NCBI GenBank assembly: GCA_031402355.1
Contig: JANNSG010000085.1
Location: 1-64,000 of the forward strand
Reading direction: 5' to 3'
From: JACMNW01 sp031402355
Lineage (GTDB): Bacteria; Pseudomonadota; Alphaproteobacteria; Rhodobacterales; Rhodobacteraceae
DNA: 64,000 bases
Positions 41,439-50,607 of this stretch are shown here, one piece after another. A program made the translations under genes and the position numbers. The notes beneath the pieces are model-generated. The model had not been told where the DNA came from. It ran no database searches and saw only the letters and a list, made by a program, of their open reading frames with translations. Each line of letters begins with the position of its first letter. Position 1 is the stretch's first letter.

Positions 41439-41798
41439 TCACGCGATTGGCGATAACAATTCCACGTCACGCCCATTGCGAACTGCAGTGTAAAAGCAGG
41501 ATTTCCGGTTGGTGTGGCAGGCGGGACCGACCTGTTCGACCATTACCAAAAGGCAATCGCGATCACAGTCGATGCGAAGATCGATCAGCCGTTGGCTGTG
41601 GCCGGATGTCTCGCCTTTGACCCAGAACGCTTTGCGGGACCGCGACCAATAGGTCACCTTGCCGGAGGTCAGGGTCAGCGCGACGGCATCAGCATTCATC
41701 CAGGCAAACATCAACACATCACCCGTGACATGATCCTGCGCAATCACCGGGATCAGGCCATTTGCGTCATAGCGCAGCGATGCGGGGTCGAAAACCAT
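41439..41798 (-). CDS. hisI: phosphoribosyl-AMP cyclohydrolase
   Basis: A 119-residue histidine biosynthesis enzyme that opens the adenine ring of phosphoribosyl-AMP. The block SGKVTYWSRSRKAFWVKGETSGH, the metal-binding DCDRDCLL and the C-terminal HTNRKSCFY are diagnostic. I chose the ATG at 41798, which has AAGGA upstream and yields the normal length; a TTG six codons further upstream (41816) is possible. No other his genes are in the window. Confidence 0.93.
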   Translation of the reverse strand: MVFDPASLRYDANGLIPVIAQDHVTGDVLMFAWMNADAVALTLTSGKVTYWSRSRKAFWVKGETSGHSQRLIDLRIDCDRDCLLVMVEQVGPACHTNRKSCFYTAVRNGRDVELLSPIA

Positions 41799-41888
41799 GG
41801 ACAGCGTCCTTTTCAAATGCGTGTTGTCGGCCTATCTAATGTGCGCATGCGCCTGAGGAAAGCCCCAAGCAAAGCTCTGAGGAAAGCC

Positions 41889-42338
41889 ATGAGCGATACC
41901 GATCTGATCAAACTCTATTCCGGCCAGATACTCGCCCTGGCGGCAAATATCCCGCATTTGGGGCGACTTGCCGCACCGGCGGCCAGTTCGAAGCGCCGCT
42001 CGCCGCTGTGTGGGTCGGTGGTGACGGTCGATATTGTGGTGCGGGACGGGCGGATTGCTGAATTTGCGCAAGATGTGAAGGCCTGCGCGCTAGGACAGGC
42101 GGCTGCAGCGATTGTCGGGGGCGGCGTGATCGGGCGCAACCGGGCCGAGATAGAGCAGGCACGCGATGCTGTGGCGGCGATGCTGAAATCGGGTGGCCCC
42201 ACGCCAGCGGCACCCTTCGGCGGCTTTGAGGTTTTGCTGCCTGCCCGCGAATACAAGAACCGGCATGCCTCGATTTTGCTGGCTATTGAAGCAACAGCCG
42301 ACGCAATGGCGCAAGCAGAACGGCCCGACCAGCCCTAA
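41889..42338 (+). CDS. IscU/NifU-N-like Fe-S scaffold-type protein lacking one ligand cysteine
   Basis: A 149-residue IscU-like protein. Two of the three scaffold cysteines are present (C41 in LCGS and C66 in ACALGQ), but the third, which lies in an RHCSIL-type motif in E. coli IscU, is replaced by Ala127 (RHASIL). The fold is otherwise intact. This fits the alphaproteobacterial IscU-like group, whose cluster-assembly function is unclear. A GAGGAAAG ribosome binding site precedes the ATG, duplicating an upstream CTGAGGAAAGCC. Confidence 0.78.
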   Translation: MSDTDLIKLYSGQILALAANIPHLGRLAAPAASSKRRSPLCGSVVTVDIVVRDGRIAEFAQDVKACALGQAAAAIVGGGVIGRNRAEIEQARDAVAAMLKSGGPTPAAPFGGFEVLLPAREYKNRHASILLAIEATADAMAQAERPDQP

Positions 42339-42478
42339 AAAAACCGCCGCACGCCCGTTGGGGGCGGCGGCGGCAAGTCGCGTATCACAAGGCACGGGCA
42401 CGCGAAGCGGGGCAGCTTCGCAGAGGACATTCTGGGGAAAATGCCGCCCATGCCGGACCGCAGGCAGAACAGTGAACC

Positions 42479-42601
42479 CTACGCAGAGCCTGACAAATAA
42501 AGGCCCGCAACAAGCAGCGAAAACAACGACAGCACACCGATGGAATCTTCGATCACCGTTTCACGAGACCGGATCAGGATATCTTTGATTTCTGTCAACA
42601 T
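42479..42601 (-). CDS. 40-residue single-pass membrane protein
   Basis: A short ORF with a strong AGAGGAG ribosome binding site 6 bases before its ATG. The N-terminal half is charged (MLTEIKDILIRSRETVIEDS), and the C-terminal half is a transmembrane helix (VLSLFSLLVAGLYLSG). It sits between the convergent IscU-like gene and recG, with 140 bases to the former. It is too short for ordinary gene calling. Function unknown; the design resembles small proteins that associate with membrane complexes. Confidence 0.78.
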   Translation of the reverse strand: MLTEIKDILIRSRETVIEDSIGVLSLFSLLVAGLYLSGSA

Positions 42602-42732
42602 GGTCTGCTCCTCTGCCTTGTTGCTGTATTGTTCTCATAAAATTAACCATTTGAAAAGAACTTTATAAGAACATTTGAGAACAAAAGTGGTTTTTCTGCT
42701 GGATTGACCCACCAAGCGTCGACAAGACGCTG

Positions 42733-44820
42733 CTAACCAATTGAAATTAAACGAATAGCGCGATCCTGATCCAGTAACCATAACAGCATACGCGCCGCAC
42801 GGCCGCGCGGGCTGGTCAGATCGGGATCATCGATCAGCAGTTTGCGCGCGTCGGTCTGCGCAATGGCCATCAAGGCGCCCTGACGTTCAAGATCGGCCAC
42901 ACGAAAGCGCGGCAGACCAGATTGCGCGGTGCCGATCAGATCCCCCGCCCCGCGCATGGCCAGATCTTCCTCGGCGATGCGAAACCCATCTTCCGTATCG
43001 CGCAGCACGGACAGACGACGAGAGCCCGCTTCGGCCAAGGGGGCCTGATACAGCATCAGGCAGGTTGATTGCGCGGCCCCCCGCCCGACCCTGCCGCGAA
43101 GCTGATGCAGCTGCGAGAGGCCGAAGGTTTCGGCGCGCTCAATCACCATGATCGTCGCATTGGGCACGTTCACGCCAACCTCGATCACCGTGGTTGCGAC
43201 CAGTACTTTTGTCTCGCCCGCCACGAAACGGGCCATCGCGGCATCTTTTTCTGCGGGCGGCATCTGGCCATGCACCAGCCCCGCGATGCCTTCGCCCAAA
43301 CCCGCGCGCAGATGTTGAAAGCGCGCCTCGGCTGAGGCGTAATCCAGCACTTCGCTGTCTTCAACCAAGGGGCAGACCCAATAGCATTGCCGCCCCTCTG
43401 CCACCGCCCCCCGCAGATGCGCCACCACTTCGTCGATTCGCGCGGTTGAGATAAGCGCGGTCTTGATGGGCAACCGACCGCTTGGTTTTTCGTCCAGCAC
43501 GGACACATCCATATCGCCATGAGTGGCCAAGGCAAGGCTGCGGGGAATCGGTGTGGCAGTCATCACCAGCACATCAGCGGCGGCACCTTTTGCGCCAAGT
43601 TCCATTCGCTGCGCCACACCAAACCGGTGCTGTTCGTCAACCACCGCCAGCCGCAGGTCATGGAAGATGACATCTTTCTGAAAGACGGCATGGGTGCCGA
43701 CAAGGATTTGGGTTTGACCGGAAGCAAGGGCCGCAAGTTTGGCGTGGCGTTCTGCACCTTTGTCGCGCCCGGTCAGCAGAACAAGGGTCACCCCAGCAGA
43801 GGCAGCCAGAGGGCCAAGACTTTCGTGGTGTTGGCGGGCCAGAATTTCGGTCGGGGCCATCATGGCGCCCTGCCCGCCCGCTTCGACCACAATCAGCAAG
43901 GCCTGGAATGCCACAAGGGTTTTGCCCGACCCCACATCGCCTTGCAGCAGCCGGTTCATCCGCAACGGGGCAGCCAGATCGGCGGAAATTTCAGCAATCG
44001 CGCGGGTTTGCGCGGCCGTGGGGGCATAGGGCAGGCTTTGCAGAACCCGGGTTTGCAGGGTGCCCGTGCCACGGCTTTGCACGCCTTTGCCCCGGCGCAG
44101 GCTGGCACGGGCAAGAGACAGGGTCAGTTGATGGGCGAAAAGTTCGTCATAGGCAAGGCGCTGGCGGGCGGGGGCGGTCTGGGCGATATCGGCATTGCTG
44201 GCAGGCGCATGGGCGGTTTGCACCGCTTCCAGCCAACCGGGCCAGCCTTCGCGCGCTTTCAACGGACCATCAATCCATTCGCCAAGATCCGGTGCGCGGG
44301 CGATGGCAGAGGCGGCGGCACGTTGGGCTATCTTTTGCGTGATGCCTGCGACAAGGGGATAGACGGGTTCGAACACGGGCAATTCGCCTGCCTCTTCCGG
44401 CCGCAAAACATGATCGGGGTGGACCATTTGGGCAATGCCGTCAAAGATTTCGACGCGGCCTGACACCAGCCGCTTTTGGCCCGTGGGCAGCAGTTTGGTC
44501 AGGTAATCGGCGCGGGCATGAAAGAACACCAGTTGAAATTCAAGCGCCGCATCGCGCACCATGATGCGGTAAGGTTTGCCTTTGCTGCGAGGGGGAAAAT
44601 GGCCCCCCACGGTAACTTCGACGGTGATCGTGGTGGGAGGGACGACATCACGGACAGAATTCCTGCGCGCCCGGTCGATGCCGGAATGCGGTAGCAGGAA
44701 CAACAGGTCTTTCGGGCGTTCGACAGTCAATGCAGCAAAGGCTGTTGCTGTCTTCGGGCCGACGCCGTCCAGCGTCTCCAGGCTCGCAAACAGCGGAAAA
44801 AGGGGTTCGGGGCGGCTCAC
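42733..44820 (-). CDS. recG: ATP-dependent DNA helicase RecG
   Basis: A 695-residue superfamily 2 helicase that regresses stalled forks and branch-migrates recombination intermediates. The N-terminal wedge/OB domain precedes the Walker A GDVGSGKTLVA and a DEQH box (VVDEQHRFG), followed by TAT-type and LRGRVGRG motifs. It begins with GTG (GTGAGCCGC), which overlaps the ligA stop by 4 bases. ligA and recG form a coupled pair. Confidence 0.95.
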   Translation of the reverse strand: MSRPEPLFPLFASLETLDGVGPKTATAFAALTVERPKDLLFLLPHSGIDRARRNSVRDVVPPTTITVEVTVGGHFPPRSKGKPYRIMVRDAALEFQLVFFHARADYLTKLLPTGQKRLVSGRVEIFDGIAQMVHPDHVLRPEEAGELPVFEPVYPLVAGITQKIAQRAAASAIARAPDLGEWIDGPLKAREGWPGWLEAVQTAHAPASNADIAQTAPARQRLAYDELFAHQLTLSLARASLRRGKGVQSRGTGTLQTRVLQSLPYAPTAAQTRAIAEISADLAAPLRMNRLLQGDVGSGKTLVAFQALLIVVEAGGQGAMMAPTEILARQHHESLGPLAASAGVTLVLLTGRDKGAERHAKLAALASGQTQILVGTHAVFQKDVIFHDLRLAVVDEQHRFGVAQRMELGAKGAAADVLVMTATPIPRSLALATHGDMDVSVLDEKPSGRLPIKTALISTARIDEVVAHLRGAVAEGRQCYWVCPLVEDSEVLDYASAEARFQHLRAGLGEGIAGLVHGQMPPAEKDAAMARFVAGETKVLVATTVIEVGVNVPNATIMVIERAETFGLSQLHQLRGRVGRGAAQSTCLMLYQAPLAEAGSRRLSVLRDTEDGFRIAEEDLAMRGAGDLIGTAQSGLPRFRVADLERQGALMAIAQTDARKLLIDDPDLTSPRGRAARMLLWLLDQDRAIRLISIG

Positions 44821-46949
44821 AGTGCGCCGATCAGGGTAAGCCAGGCATCCTCATCCATGATAGCGACGCCAAGGGCCTGGGCGGCTTTGGCTTTGGACCC
44901 CGCACCCGGCCCGGCAATCACCAGATCGGTTTTCGCAGACACGGATCCTGCCACTTTTGCACCCAGCGATTCGGCGCGGGCCTTAGCCTCGGCCCGGCTC
45001 ATCTTTTCAAGCGTGCCGGTGAAGACCAGCGTCTTGCCGGCAACGGGGCTGTCTTGCGGGGCATTGCGAACCGCGTCCTGCACCGTCAGGTGTTCGGCCA
45101 GCGCATCAATTGCGGCCCGTTCTGCCGGGTGTTGAAAGGCGGTGACAAGCGACGTAGCCAGCACGTCGCCCACGCCGTCGATGGCGGTAAGATCGGCCCA
45201 GTGCTGGCCCTCGCCTATCCTGGCATTGGTCATTGCCGCTTCAAACGCGACCCAGTTTGCGTAATGGCTGGACAGAAGCGACGCCGAACTTTCGCCGACA
45301 TGGCGGATGCCGAGGGCAAAGATCAGACGGTTCAGCGGGATCTGGCGCCGGGTCTGAATGGCGGCAAACAGGTTGATCACCGATTTGTCGCCCCAGCCAT
45401 CGCGGTTTTTCAACTTGCGCAAGGGTTGCGCCGCATCCCGGGCCTGCAGGGTAAAAATATCGGCGGGGGTTTTTACGGCGAGGTCAGCATCGTTGAAAAA
45501 CGCCTCGATCTGCTTGGCACCCAGACCTTCGATATCAAACGCACCGCGGGATACGAAATGTTTCAGGCGTTCCACCGCCTGGGCGGGGCAGATCAGGCCA
45601 CCGGTGCAGCGGCGCACGGCATCGCCGGGTTCACGCATGGCGGGCGATCCGCAATCGGGGCAGAGGTCGGGGAAGGCATAGGGCTTAGACGTGGTCGGGC
45701 GCGCTGACAGATCAACATCGGCGATTTTCGGGATCACATCGCCGGCACGGTAAACCTGCACCAGATCGCCTATGCGGATATCGCGGCCCTGACGGATAGG
45801 GTTGCCCTTGGAATCCTGTCCCTTGATGTAGTCTTCGTTGTGCAAAGTGGCATTTGACACGACGACGCCGCCGACGGTCACTGGTTTCAGGCGCGCGACC
45901 GGCGAAAGAGCACCGGTGCGGCCAACCTGAATGTCGATCGACTGAAGCCGGGTCCAGGCCAGTTCGGCCGGAAATTTATGCGCGATCGCCCAGCGCGGGG
46001 TGCTGGACCGGAAACCAAGCCGGGTTTGCAGCGCCAGATCATCGACCTTGTAGACCACGCCGTCGATATCATAGCCAAGGGTCGCGCGCTGGGATTCTAT
46101 TTGGCGATAGTGTTCAAGCATGGCATCGGGGCCATCGCAGACCTGCGTCAGCGGATTGGTTTGAAAACCAAGGCTATTCAGCCGCGCTATGGCACTGGAT
46201 TGGGTTTTCGCCAGTGGGTCTGACAGTACACCCCAGGCATAGGCGAAAAACCTGAGCGGGCGCGTGGCAGTGATACTGGCATCAAGCTGGCGCAGTGATC
46301 CGGCGGCGGCGTTGCGAGGGTTGGCGAAGGTTTTGTCGCCCGCAGCCTGCCCGCGCGCGTTCAGGGCGGCAAAATCGGCATGAGACATGTAGACTTCGCC
46401 GCGTATATCCATCAGGGAAGGGATATTGTCGCCGTGCAACTGCTGCGGGATATCGGCAATGGTGCGGGCGTTTTCGGTTACGTTTTCGCCCACCTCGCCA
46501 TCGCCGCGCGTGGCGGCTTGGGTGAGTGTGCCGTTCACATAACGCAGACTAAGGGAAAGCCCGTCAATTTTGGGTTCTGCCGTATAGGCAATAGCGCCGA
46601 CATGGCCCAGAAACTTACGCACACGGTCATCGAAATCGGTGATATCGGCCGCATCGAACGCGTTTTCAAGGCTGAGCATGCGCACATCATGTGGGATCTT
46701 GCCAAATCCATCCGATGCGGCGGCCCCCACTTGATCAGACGGGCTGTCTGTGCGTTTGAAATCTGGAAATCGCGCCTCGATTGCGGCATTGCGGCGTTTG
46801 AAGGCGTCGTAATCGGCATCGGTCAGATCGGGCGCATCATTGGCATGATAGGCGCGGTTGGCATCGCCGATCAGCCTGGCCAAGCGCGCAAGTTCGTCGC
46901 GCGCCTGTGCATCGGTCAAGTCCACCACTGGAATACTGCCGTTTACCAC
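44817..46949 (-). CDS. ligA: NAD-dependent DNA ligase
   Basis: A 710-residue NAD-dependent ligase, essential for joining Okazaki fragments. The adenylated lysine is K127 in AEPKIDGLSLSLRY. A four-cysteine zinc finger (CPDCGSPAMREPGD...CTGGLICP), HhH repeats and a C-terminal BRCT domain follow in order. I chose the GTG at 46949, with GGGGGA 5 bases upstream; a TTG at 46973 is possible. recG follows with overlap. Confidence 0.94.
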   Translation of the reverse strand: MVNGSIPVVDLTDAQARDELARLARLIGDANRAYHANDAPDLTDADYDAFKRRNAAIEARFPDFKRTDSPSDQVGAAASDGFGKIPHDVRMLSLENAFDAADITDFDDRVRKFLGHVGAIAYTAEPKIDGLSLSLRYVNGTLTQAATRGDGEVGENVTENARTIADIPQQLHGDNIPSLMDIRGEVYMSHADFAALNARGQAAGDKTFANPRNAAAGSLRQLDASITATRPLRFFAYAWGVLSDPLAKTQSSAIARLNSLGFQTNPLTQVCDGPDAMLEHYRQIESQRATLGYDIDGVVYKVDDLALQTRLGFRSSTPRWAIAHKFPAELAWTRLQSIDIQVGRTGALSPVARLKPVTVGGVVVSNATLHNEDYIKGQDSKGNPIRQGRDIRIGDLVQVYRAGDVIPKIADVDLSARPTTSKPYAFPDLCPDCGSPAMREPGDAVRRCTGGLICPAQAVERLKHFVSRGAFDIEGLGAKQIEAFFNDADLAVKTPADIFTLQARDAAQPLRKLKNRDGWGDKSVINLFAAIQTRRQIPLNRLIFALGIRHVGESSASLLSSHYANWVAFEAAMTNARIGEGQHWADLTAIDGVGDVLATSLVTAFQHPAERAAIDALAEHLTVQDAVRNAPQDSPVAGKTLVFTGTLEKMSRAEAKARAESLGAKVAGSVSAKTDLVIAGPGAGSKAKAAQALGVAIMDEDAWLTLIGAL

Positions 46950-47013
46950 CCTGTCCCCCCAGCCCGCACCCAAGGTTTAGGCGGCGCGCCGGACAAGGTC
47001 TAGGGGGTGCAGA

Positions 47014-47727
47014 TCAGGCAGAGGCAGCAAATCTGCGTTGTGCTTCGACCGGGACAGGTTCGCGCAGCACATAGCCGCGACCCCAGACCGTTTCGATGTA
47101 ATTGGTACCACCGGTGGCTTCCGCCAATTTCTTGCGCAGTTTGCAGATGAAGACGTCGATGATCTTCAGTTCCGGTTCATCCATGCCGCCATAAAGATGA
47201 TTGAGGAACATCTCTTTGGTCAGCGTGGTGCCCTTGCGCAAGGACAGCAGTTCGAACATCTGGTATTCCTTGCCGGTCAGATGCACCGTCTTGCCTTCGA
47301 CATCAACGGTCTTGGCATCCAGATTGACATTCACCGTACCGGTCTTGATCACCGATTGCGCATGGCCTTTGGAGCGGCGGATAATGGCGTGAATGCGGGC
47401 AACCAGTTCTTCGCGGTGGAAGGGTTTGGTCATGTAGTCATCCGCACCAAAACCGAAACCCTTGAGTTTATTATCGGTATCATCAGATCCTGACAGGATC
47501 AGAATAGGGGTATCGACCTTGGCCAGCCGCAACTGGCGCAAGACTTCATGCCCGCTCATGTCCGGCAGATTGAGATCGAGCAGGATCAGGTCGTAATCGT
47601 AGAGCTTGGCCAGATCGACGCCGTCTTCGCCAAGGTCTGTGCAATAGACATTCAAATTCGCATGGGTCAGCATCAATTCGATGCTGCGCGATGTCGTCGG
47701 ATCGTCTTCAACAAGTAAAATACGCAT
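47014..47727 (-). CDS. ctrA: cell cycle response regulator CtrA
   Basis: A 237-residue OmpR-type response regulator. The receiver domain has the phosphoacceptor D51 (DLILLDLNLPDMSG) and the acidic pair at residues 8-9 (EDD). The C-terminal winged-helix DNA-binding domain carries LTGKEYQMFELL and KIIDVFICKLRKKL. In Rhodobacterales it controls motility, gene transfer agent or quorum-linked traits rather than viability. The ATG at 47727 yields the expected length. It lies 97 bases downstream of sciP, its inhibitor, with a CtrA-like box in the gap. Confidence 0.95.
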   Translation of the reverse strand: MRILLVEDDPTTSRSIELMLTHANLNVYCTDLGEDGVDLAKLYDYDLILLDLNLPDMSGHEVLRQLRLAKVDTPILILSGSDDTDNKLKGFGFGADDYMTKPFHREELVARIHAIIRRSKGHAQSVIKTGTVNVNLDAKTVDVEGKTVHLTGKEYQMFELLSLRKGTTLTKEMFLNHLYGGMDEPELKIIDVFICKLRKKLAEATGGTNYIETVWGRGYVLREPVPVEAQRRFAASA

Positions 47728-47782
47728 GGGGGTCAATCTCCGCTTCGGGCTGCTGTTCATTAACTATAGTGGGGAGCAATGG

Positions 47783-47797
47783 TTAACCGCGCGTTAC
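47783..47797. promoter_or_regulatory. CtrA-like box upstream of ctrA
   Basis: TTAA (47783-47786), 7 bases, then TTAC (47794-47797), one mismatch from TTAA-N7-TTAA. It is centred about 63 bases upstream of the ctrA start, between sciP and ctrA, consistent with autoregulation. Confidence 0.5.
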
Positions 47798-47824
47798 CGT
47801 TGAAGATGACCAAACAAAAACAAC

Positions 47825-48103
47825 TTAAAGTTGTCGATATTTCTGCAAAGTTGTGACTTTCAGTGCTTTGTCGCCATGAAGTTCGACAGCTGACCGCCAA
47901 AGCGCGAATTCTTCTTCCGACAGCGCATAGCGTTCGCGCGCGTCAGATTCGGTGATCAACCCGTAAATTACGGCTTTCACCACAATCGCCTTGCGACTTG
48001 CCACCCAGCGCCGGGTTTCCGGTGCAGGCAGATCGGCGCGGCTAAGCACGCTGCCATCCGGCAAAGTGACCTGTCGCGGCCCATCAACGCGTTTAAGATA
48101 CAT
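47825..48103 (-). CDS. sciP: CtrA inhibitor SciP
   Basis: A 92-residue DUF1153 protein that binds CtrA and prevents it from activating transcription in Caulobacter. The sequence (MYLKRVDGPRQVTLPDGSVL...RRWVASRKAIVVKAVIYGLITESDARERYALSEEEFALWRSAVELHG) is a HTH-like fold typical of SciP. AGGAG precedes the ATG. It is directly upstream of ctrA on the same strand, an unusual adjacency of regulator and inhibitor. Confidence 0.92.
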   Translation of the reverse strand: MYLKRVDGPRQVTLPDGSVLSRADLPAPETRRWVASRKAIVVKAVIYGLITESDARERYALSEEEFALWRSAVELHGDKALKVTTLQKYRQL

Positions 48104-48246
48104 GTCCGGCTCCTATCTTTTGGGGCACCATGGCGCATCAGGCTTAATCAAGTGTGAAACTGAGGGCTTGAGAGTGTCGCGCATTTTCATATATTCCGCA
48201 GGAATGCCGCAAAAACCCGTGCGCGCGCCCCCGGAAAGCCAACACC

Positions 48247-49386
48247 ATGCCGCTTGATCACCCTCTGAATTCACTAGGCTTGCGCAAGCCACCGCAAGAC
48301 ACGCGGGTTGTGGTGGCAATGTCGGGTGGGGTCGACAGCTCTGTCGTGGCGGCCCAACTGGCATCCGAAGGCTATGATGTGGTGGGCGTCACCTTGCAGC
48401 TCTATGATCATGGCGCTGCACTGGCAAAAAAGGGGGCCTGCTGTGCGGGCCGCGATATCCACGATGCGCGCCGCGTGGCCGAAACCATGGGGTTTGCACA
48501 TTACGTGCTGGATTACGAAAACACATTCCGCGATGCCGTGATCGAAGAGTTCGCAGATGCCTATCTGGCAGGGGCAACACCGGTGCCGTGTATTCGCTGC
48601 AACGAAAGGGTCAAGTTCAAAGACCTGATGGCCACGGCACGCGATCTTGACGCCGATTGCATGGCCACCGGGCACTACATCCAGCGCAAGATGGGCGCAC
48701 GCGGGGCGGAACTGCATTGTGCCGCAGATGCCACGCGCGACCAAAGCTATTTTCTGTTCTCGACCACGGCAGAACAATTGGACTATTTGCGGTTTCCGCT
48801 GGGCCATCTGCAATCAAAGGCGGAAACCCGGGCGCTGGCTGTCCGATTTGGCCTGCCCGTCGCAGACAAGCCCGACAGCCAGGATATCTGCTTTGTGCCT
48901 AACGGCAATTATGCCGCCGTTATCGAAAAACTGCGCCCCGGTGCGGCAGAACCCGGTGACATCGTTGACATGGCCGGGAGGGTCGTCGGGCGGCACAACG
49001 GCATCATCCATTACACCATCGGTCAACGCCGCGGCCTTGGCATCGGCGGCTTGGGCGAACCTGTCTATGTGGTGGCGCTGGATCCGGTGTTGCGCCGCGT
49101 CATCGTGGGCCCACGCGAGGCGCTGTCGACGCGCCGAGTGGCGCTGCGCGAGATCAACTGGTTGGGGGATAACGCATTTGACAGCCGCGCGGAATGGACC
49201 CTGTCGGTGAAAATACGCTCGACCCGCCCACCGCGCGCCGCTGTGCTGCGCCCGATCTCGGCGACCGAGGCAGAGATTGAACTGCTGTCGCCCGAGGACG
49301 GTGTGTCGCCGGGGCAGGCTTGCGTATTTTACGGCGATGACAGCACGCGTGTTCTGGGTGGCGGCTGGATCTGGAAAGGCCGCTGA
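48247..49386 (+). CDS. mnmA: tRNA-specific 2-thiouridylase MnmA
   Basis: A 379-residue enzyme that 2-thiolates U34 of tRNA Lys, Glu and Gln. The PP-loop SGGVDSSVVA, the first catalytic Cys in the CIRCNERVKF region and the second Cys in DICFVPNGNY are present. A further CC motif (GACCAGR) is lineage-specific. It starts 143 bases after the divergent sciP start. It converges with lpxB, and a long inverted repeat separates them. Confidence 0.93.
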   Translation: MPLDHPLNSLGLRKPPQDTRVVVAMSGGVDSSVVAAQLASEGYDVVGVTLQLYDHGAALAKKGACCAGRDIHDARRVAETMGFAHYVLDYENTFRDAVIEEFADAYLAGATPVPCIRCNERVKFKDLMATARDLDADCMATGHYIQRKMGARGAELHCAADATRDQSYFLFSTTAEQLDYLRFPLGHLQSKAETRALAVRFGLPVADKPDSQDICFVPNGNYAAVIEKLRPGAAEPGDIVDMAGRVVGRHNGIIHYTIGQRRGLGIGGLGEPVYVVALDPVLRRVIVGPREALSTRRVALREINWLGDNAFDSRAEWTLSVKIRSTRPPRAAVLRPISATEAEIELLSPEDGVSPGQACVFYGDDSTRVLGGGWIWKGR

Positions 49387-49391
49387 GCGGG

Positions 49392-49464
49392 TTTCCTATT
49401 CGCAAAAATACTCAAACCGCACATGGGTCTGACGCAGTATTTGAGTATTTGTTCGAAAAGGAAA
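49392..49464. terminator. long inverted repeat between mnmA and lpxB
   Basis: Two 25-base arms (49392-49416 and 49440-49464) match in opposite orientation at 22 of 25 positions, around a 23-base loop. The arms contain the motif GAGTATTT...GGAAA. The position between convergent stops suggests a bidirectional terminator. Confidence 0.7.
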
Positions 49465-49467
49465 TCG

Positions 49468-50607
49468 TCAAAGCACCGCAAGTACAGACCGCGCCGCGCG
49501 CAGGCCGGGGGCCTCGTCCCCCTGCCCCAGCAGTGTCAATGTCTGGCGCATGGCAAGGATCTGCTCGTGGTCATTGTGCAAAAGATACATCACTGCCGGG
49601 GTGATCAGATCGGCCCGGCAGCGTTCACCCAAGAATTCCGGGACGGTTCGGGTCTGGGTGACTAGATTGACCAGCGTCACGGAGTCAATCAACGCCATTT
49701 TGCGCATCAACCAAAAGGTGAGGCGGTTCATATCATAGGCGATGACCATCGGGCAGCCCTGTGCCGCGAGTTCAAGCGACACCGTGCCAGAGGCTGCAAG
49801 CGCCACATCGGCGGCAGTGAATGCGGCTGCGCGCAGGTCCGGGTCGGGGGAGTGCAGGTAAACCGGAGCGCCGGGCCAGTCTTTCGTCAGTTTTCTGACC
49901 AGGCCGGACCGGCTTTGCAGGGTCTGGATCAGGATCCGCGCTGACGGAACCTGTGCGATGATCTGTGCCGCAACCGATCCAAAGTGCGGCGCAAGGCGGT
50001 TTATCTCACCCTTGCGCGACCCGGGCAGCATCAGGACAAGCGGCACATCAGCTGCAATCCCATGGGTTGTACGAAAATTGGCCCCCTGTTCAGGATTGGC
50101 CACCGGTTCCGATACGACCGGGTGGCCGACAAAATCGCAGCTCATCCCGGCAGCCGTCATATAGGGCGGCTCAAACGGAAGCAGCGCCATGACATGATCT
50201 ATCACCAAGGCCATCTTGGCCGCGCGGCCGGGGCGCCAGGCCCAGACCGAAGGGGCCACGTAGTGGATGGTGCGCAATCGCGGTTGTGCCTGTTTGACGA
50301 TGCGCGCCACACGCAAACAGAAATCCGGGCTGTCGATGGTGATCAAGGCGGCGGGGGCGGCGGCAAGGGTGGCGGCCGCCGCCTCGGCGATCCGGCGTTT
50401 CAGGGCGCGGTACTTCGGCAGCACTTCGGCGATGCCCATCACCGACAATTCATCCATCGGGAACAGGCTGGTCAGGCCTTCGTCTTGCATCAGCGGACCG
50501 CCGATGCCCGCAAATTCGACATCGGGACGCAAGCTTTTCAACCCCGCCATAAGGGCGGCCCCCAGCCGATCGCCCGATGGCTCACCCGCGATGAGAAACA
50601 GCTTCAT
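49468..50607 (-). CDS. lpxB: lipid-A-disaccharide synthase
   Basis: A 379-residue GT19 glycosyltransferase that joins UDP-diacylglucosamine and lipid X. The N-terminal FLIAGEPSGDRLGAALM and the block APSVWAWRPGRA are diagnostic. Start at the ATG of MKLFLIAG overlaps the lpxI stop by 4 bases. It is the last gene of the fabZ-lpxA-lpxI-lpxB run. Confidence 0.94.
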   Translation of the reverse strand: MKLFLIAGEPSGDRLGAALMAGLKSLRPDVEFAGIGGPLMQDEGLTSLFPMDELSVMGIAEVLPKYRALKRRIAEAAAATLAAAPAALITIDSPDFCLRVARIVKQAQPRLRTIHYVAPSVWAWRPGRAAKMALVIDHVMALLPFEPPYMTAAGMSCDFVGHPVVSEPVANPEQGANFRTTHGIAADVPLVLMLPGSRKGEINRLAPHFGSVAAQIIAQVPSARILIQTLQSRSGLVRKLTKDWPGAPVYLHSPDPDLRAAAFTAADVALAASGTVSLELAAQGCPMVIAYDMNRLTFWLMRKMALIDSVTLVNLVTQTRTVPEFLGERCRADLITPAVMYLLHNDHEQILAMRQTLTLLGQGDEAPGLRAARSVLAVL

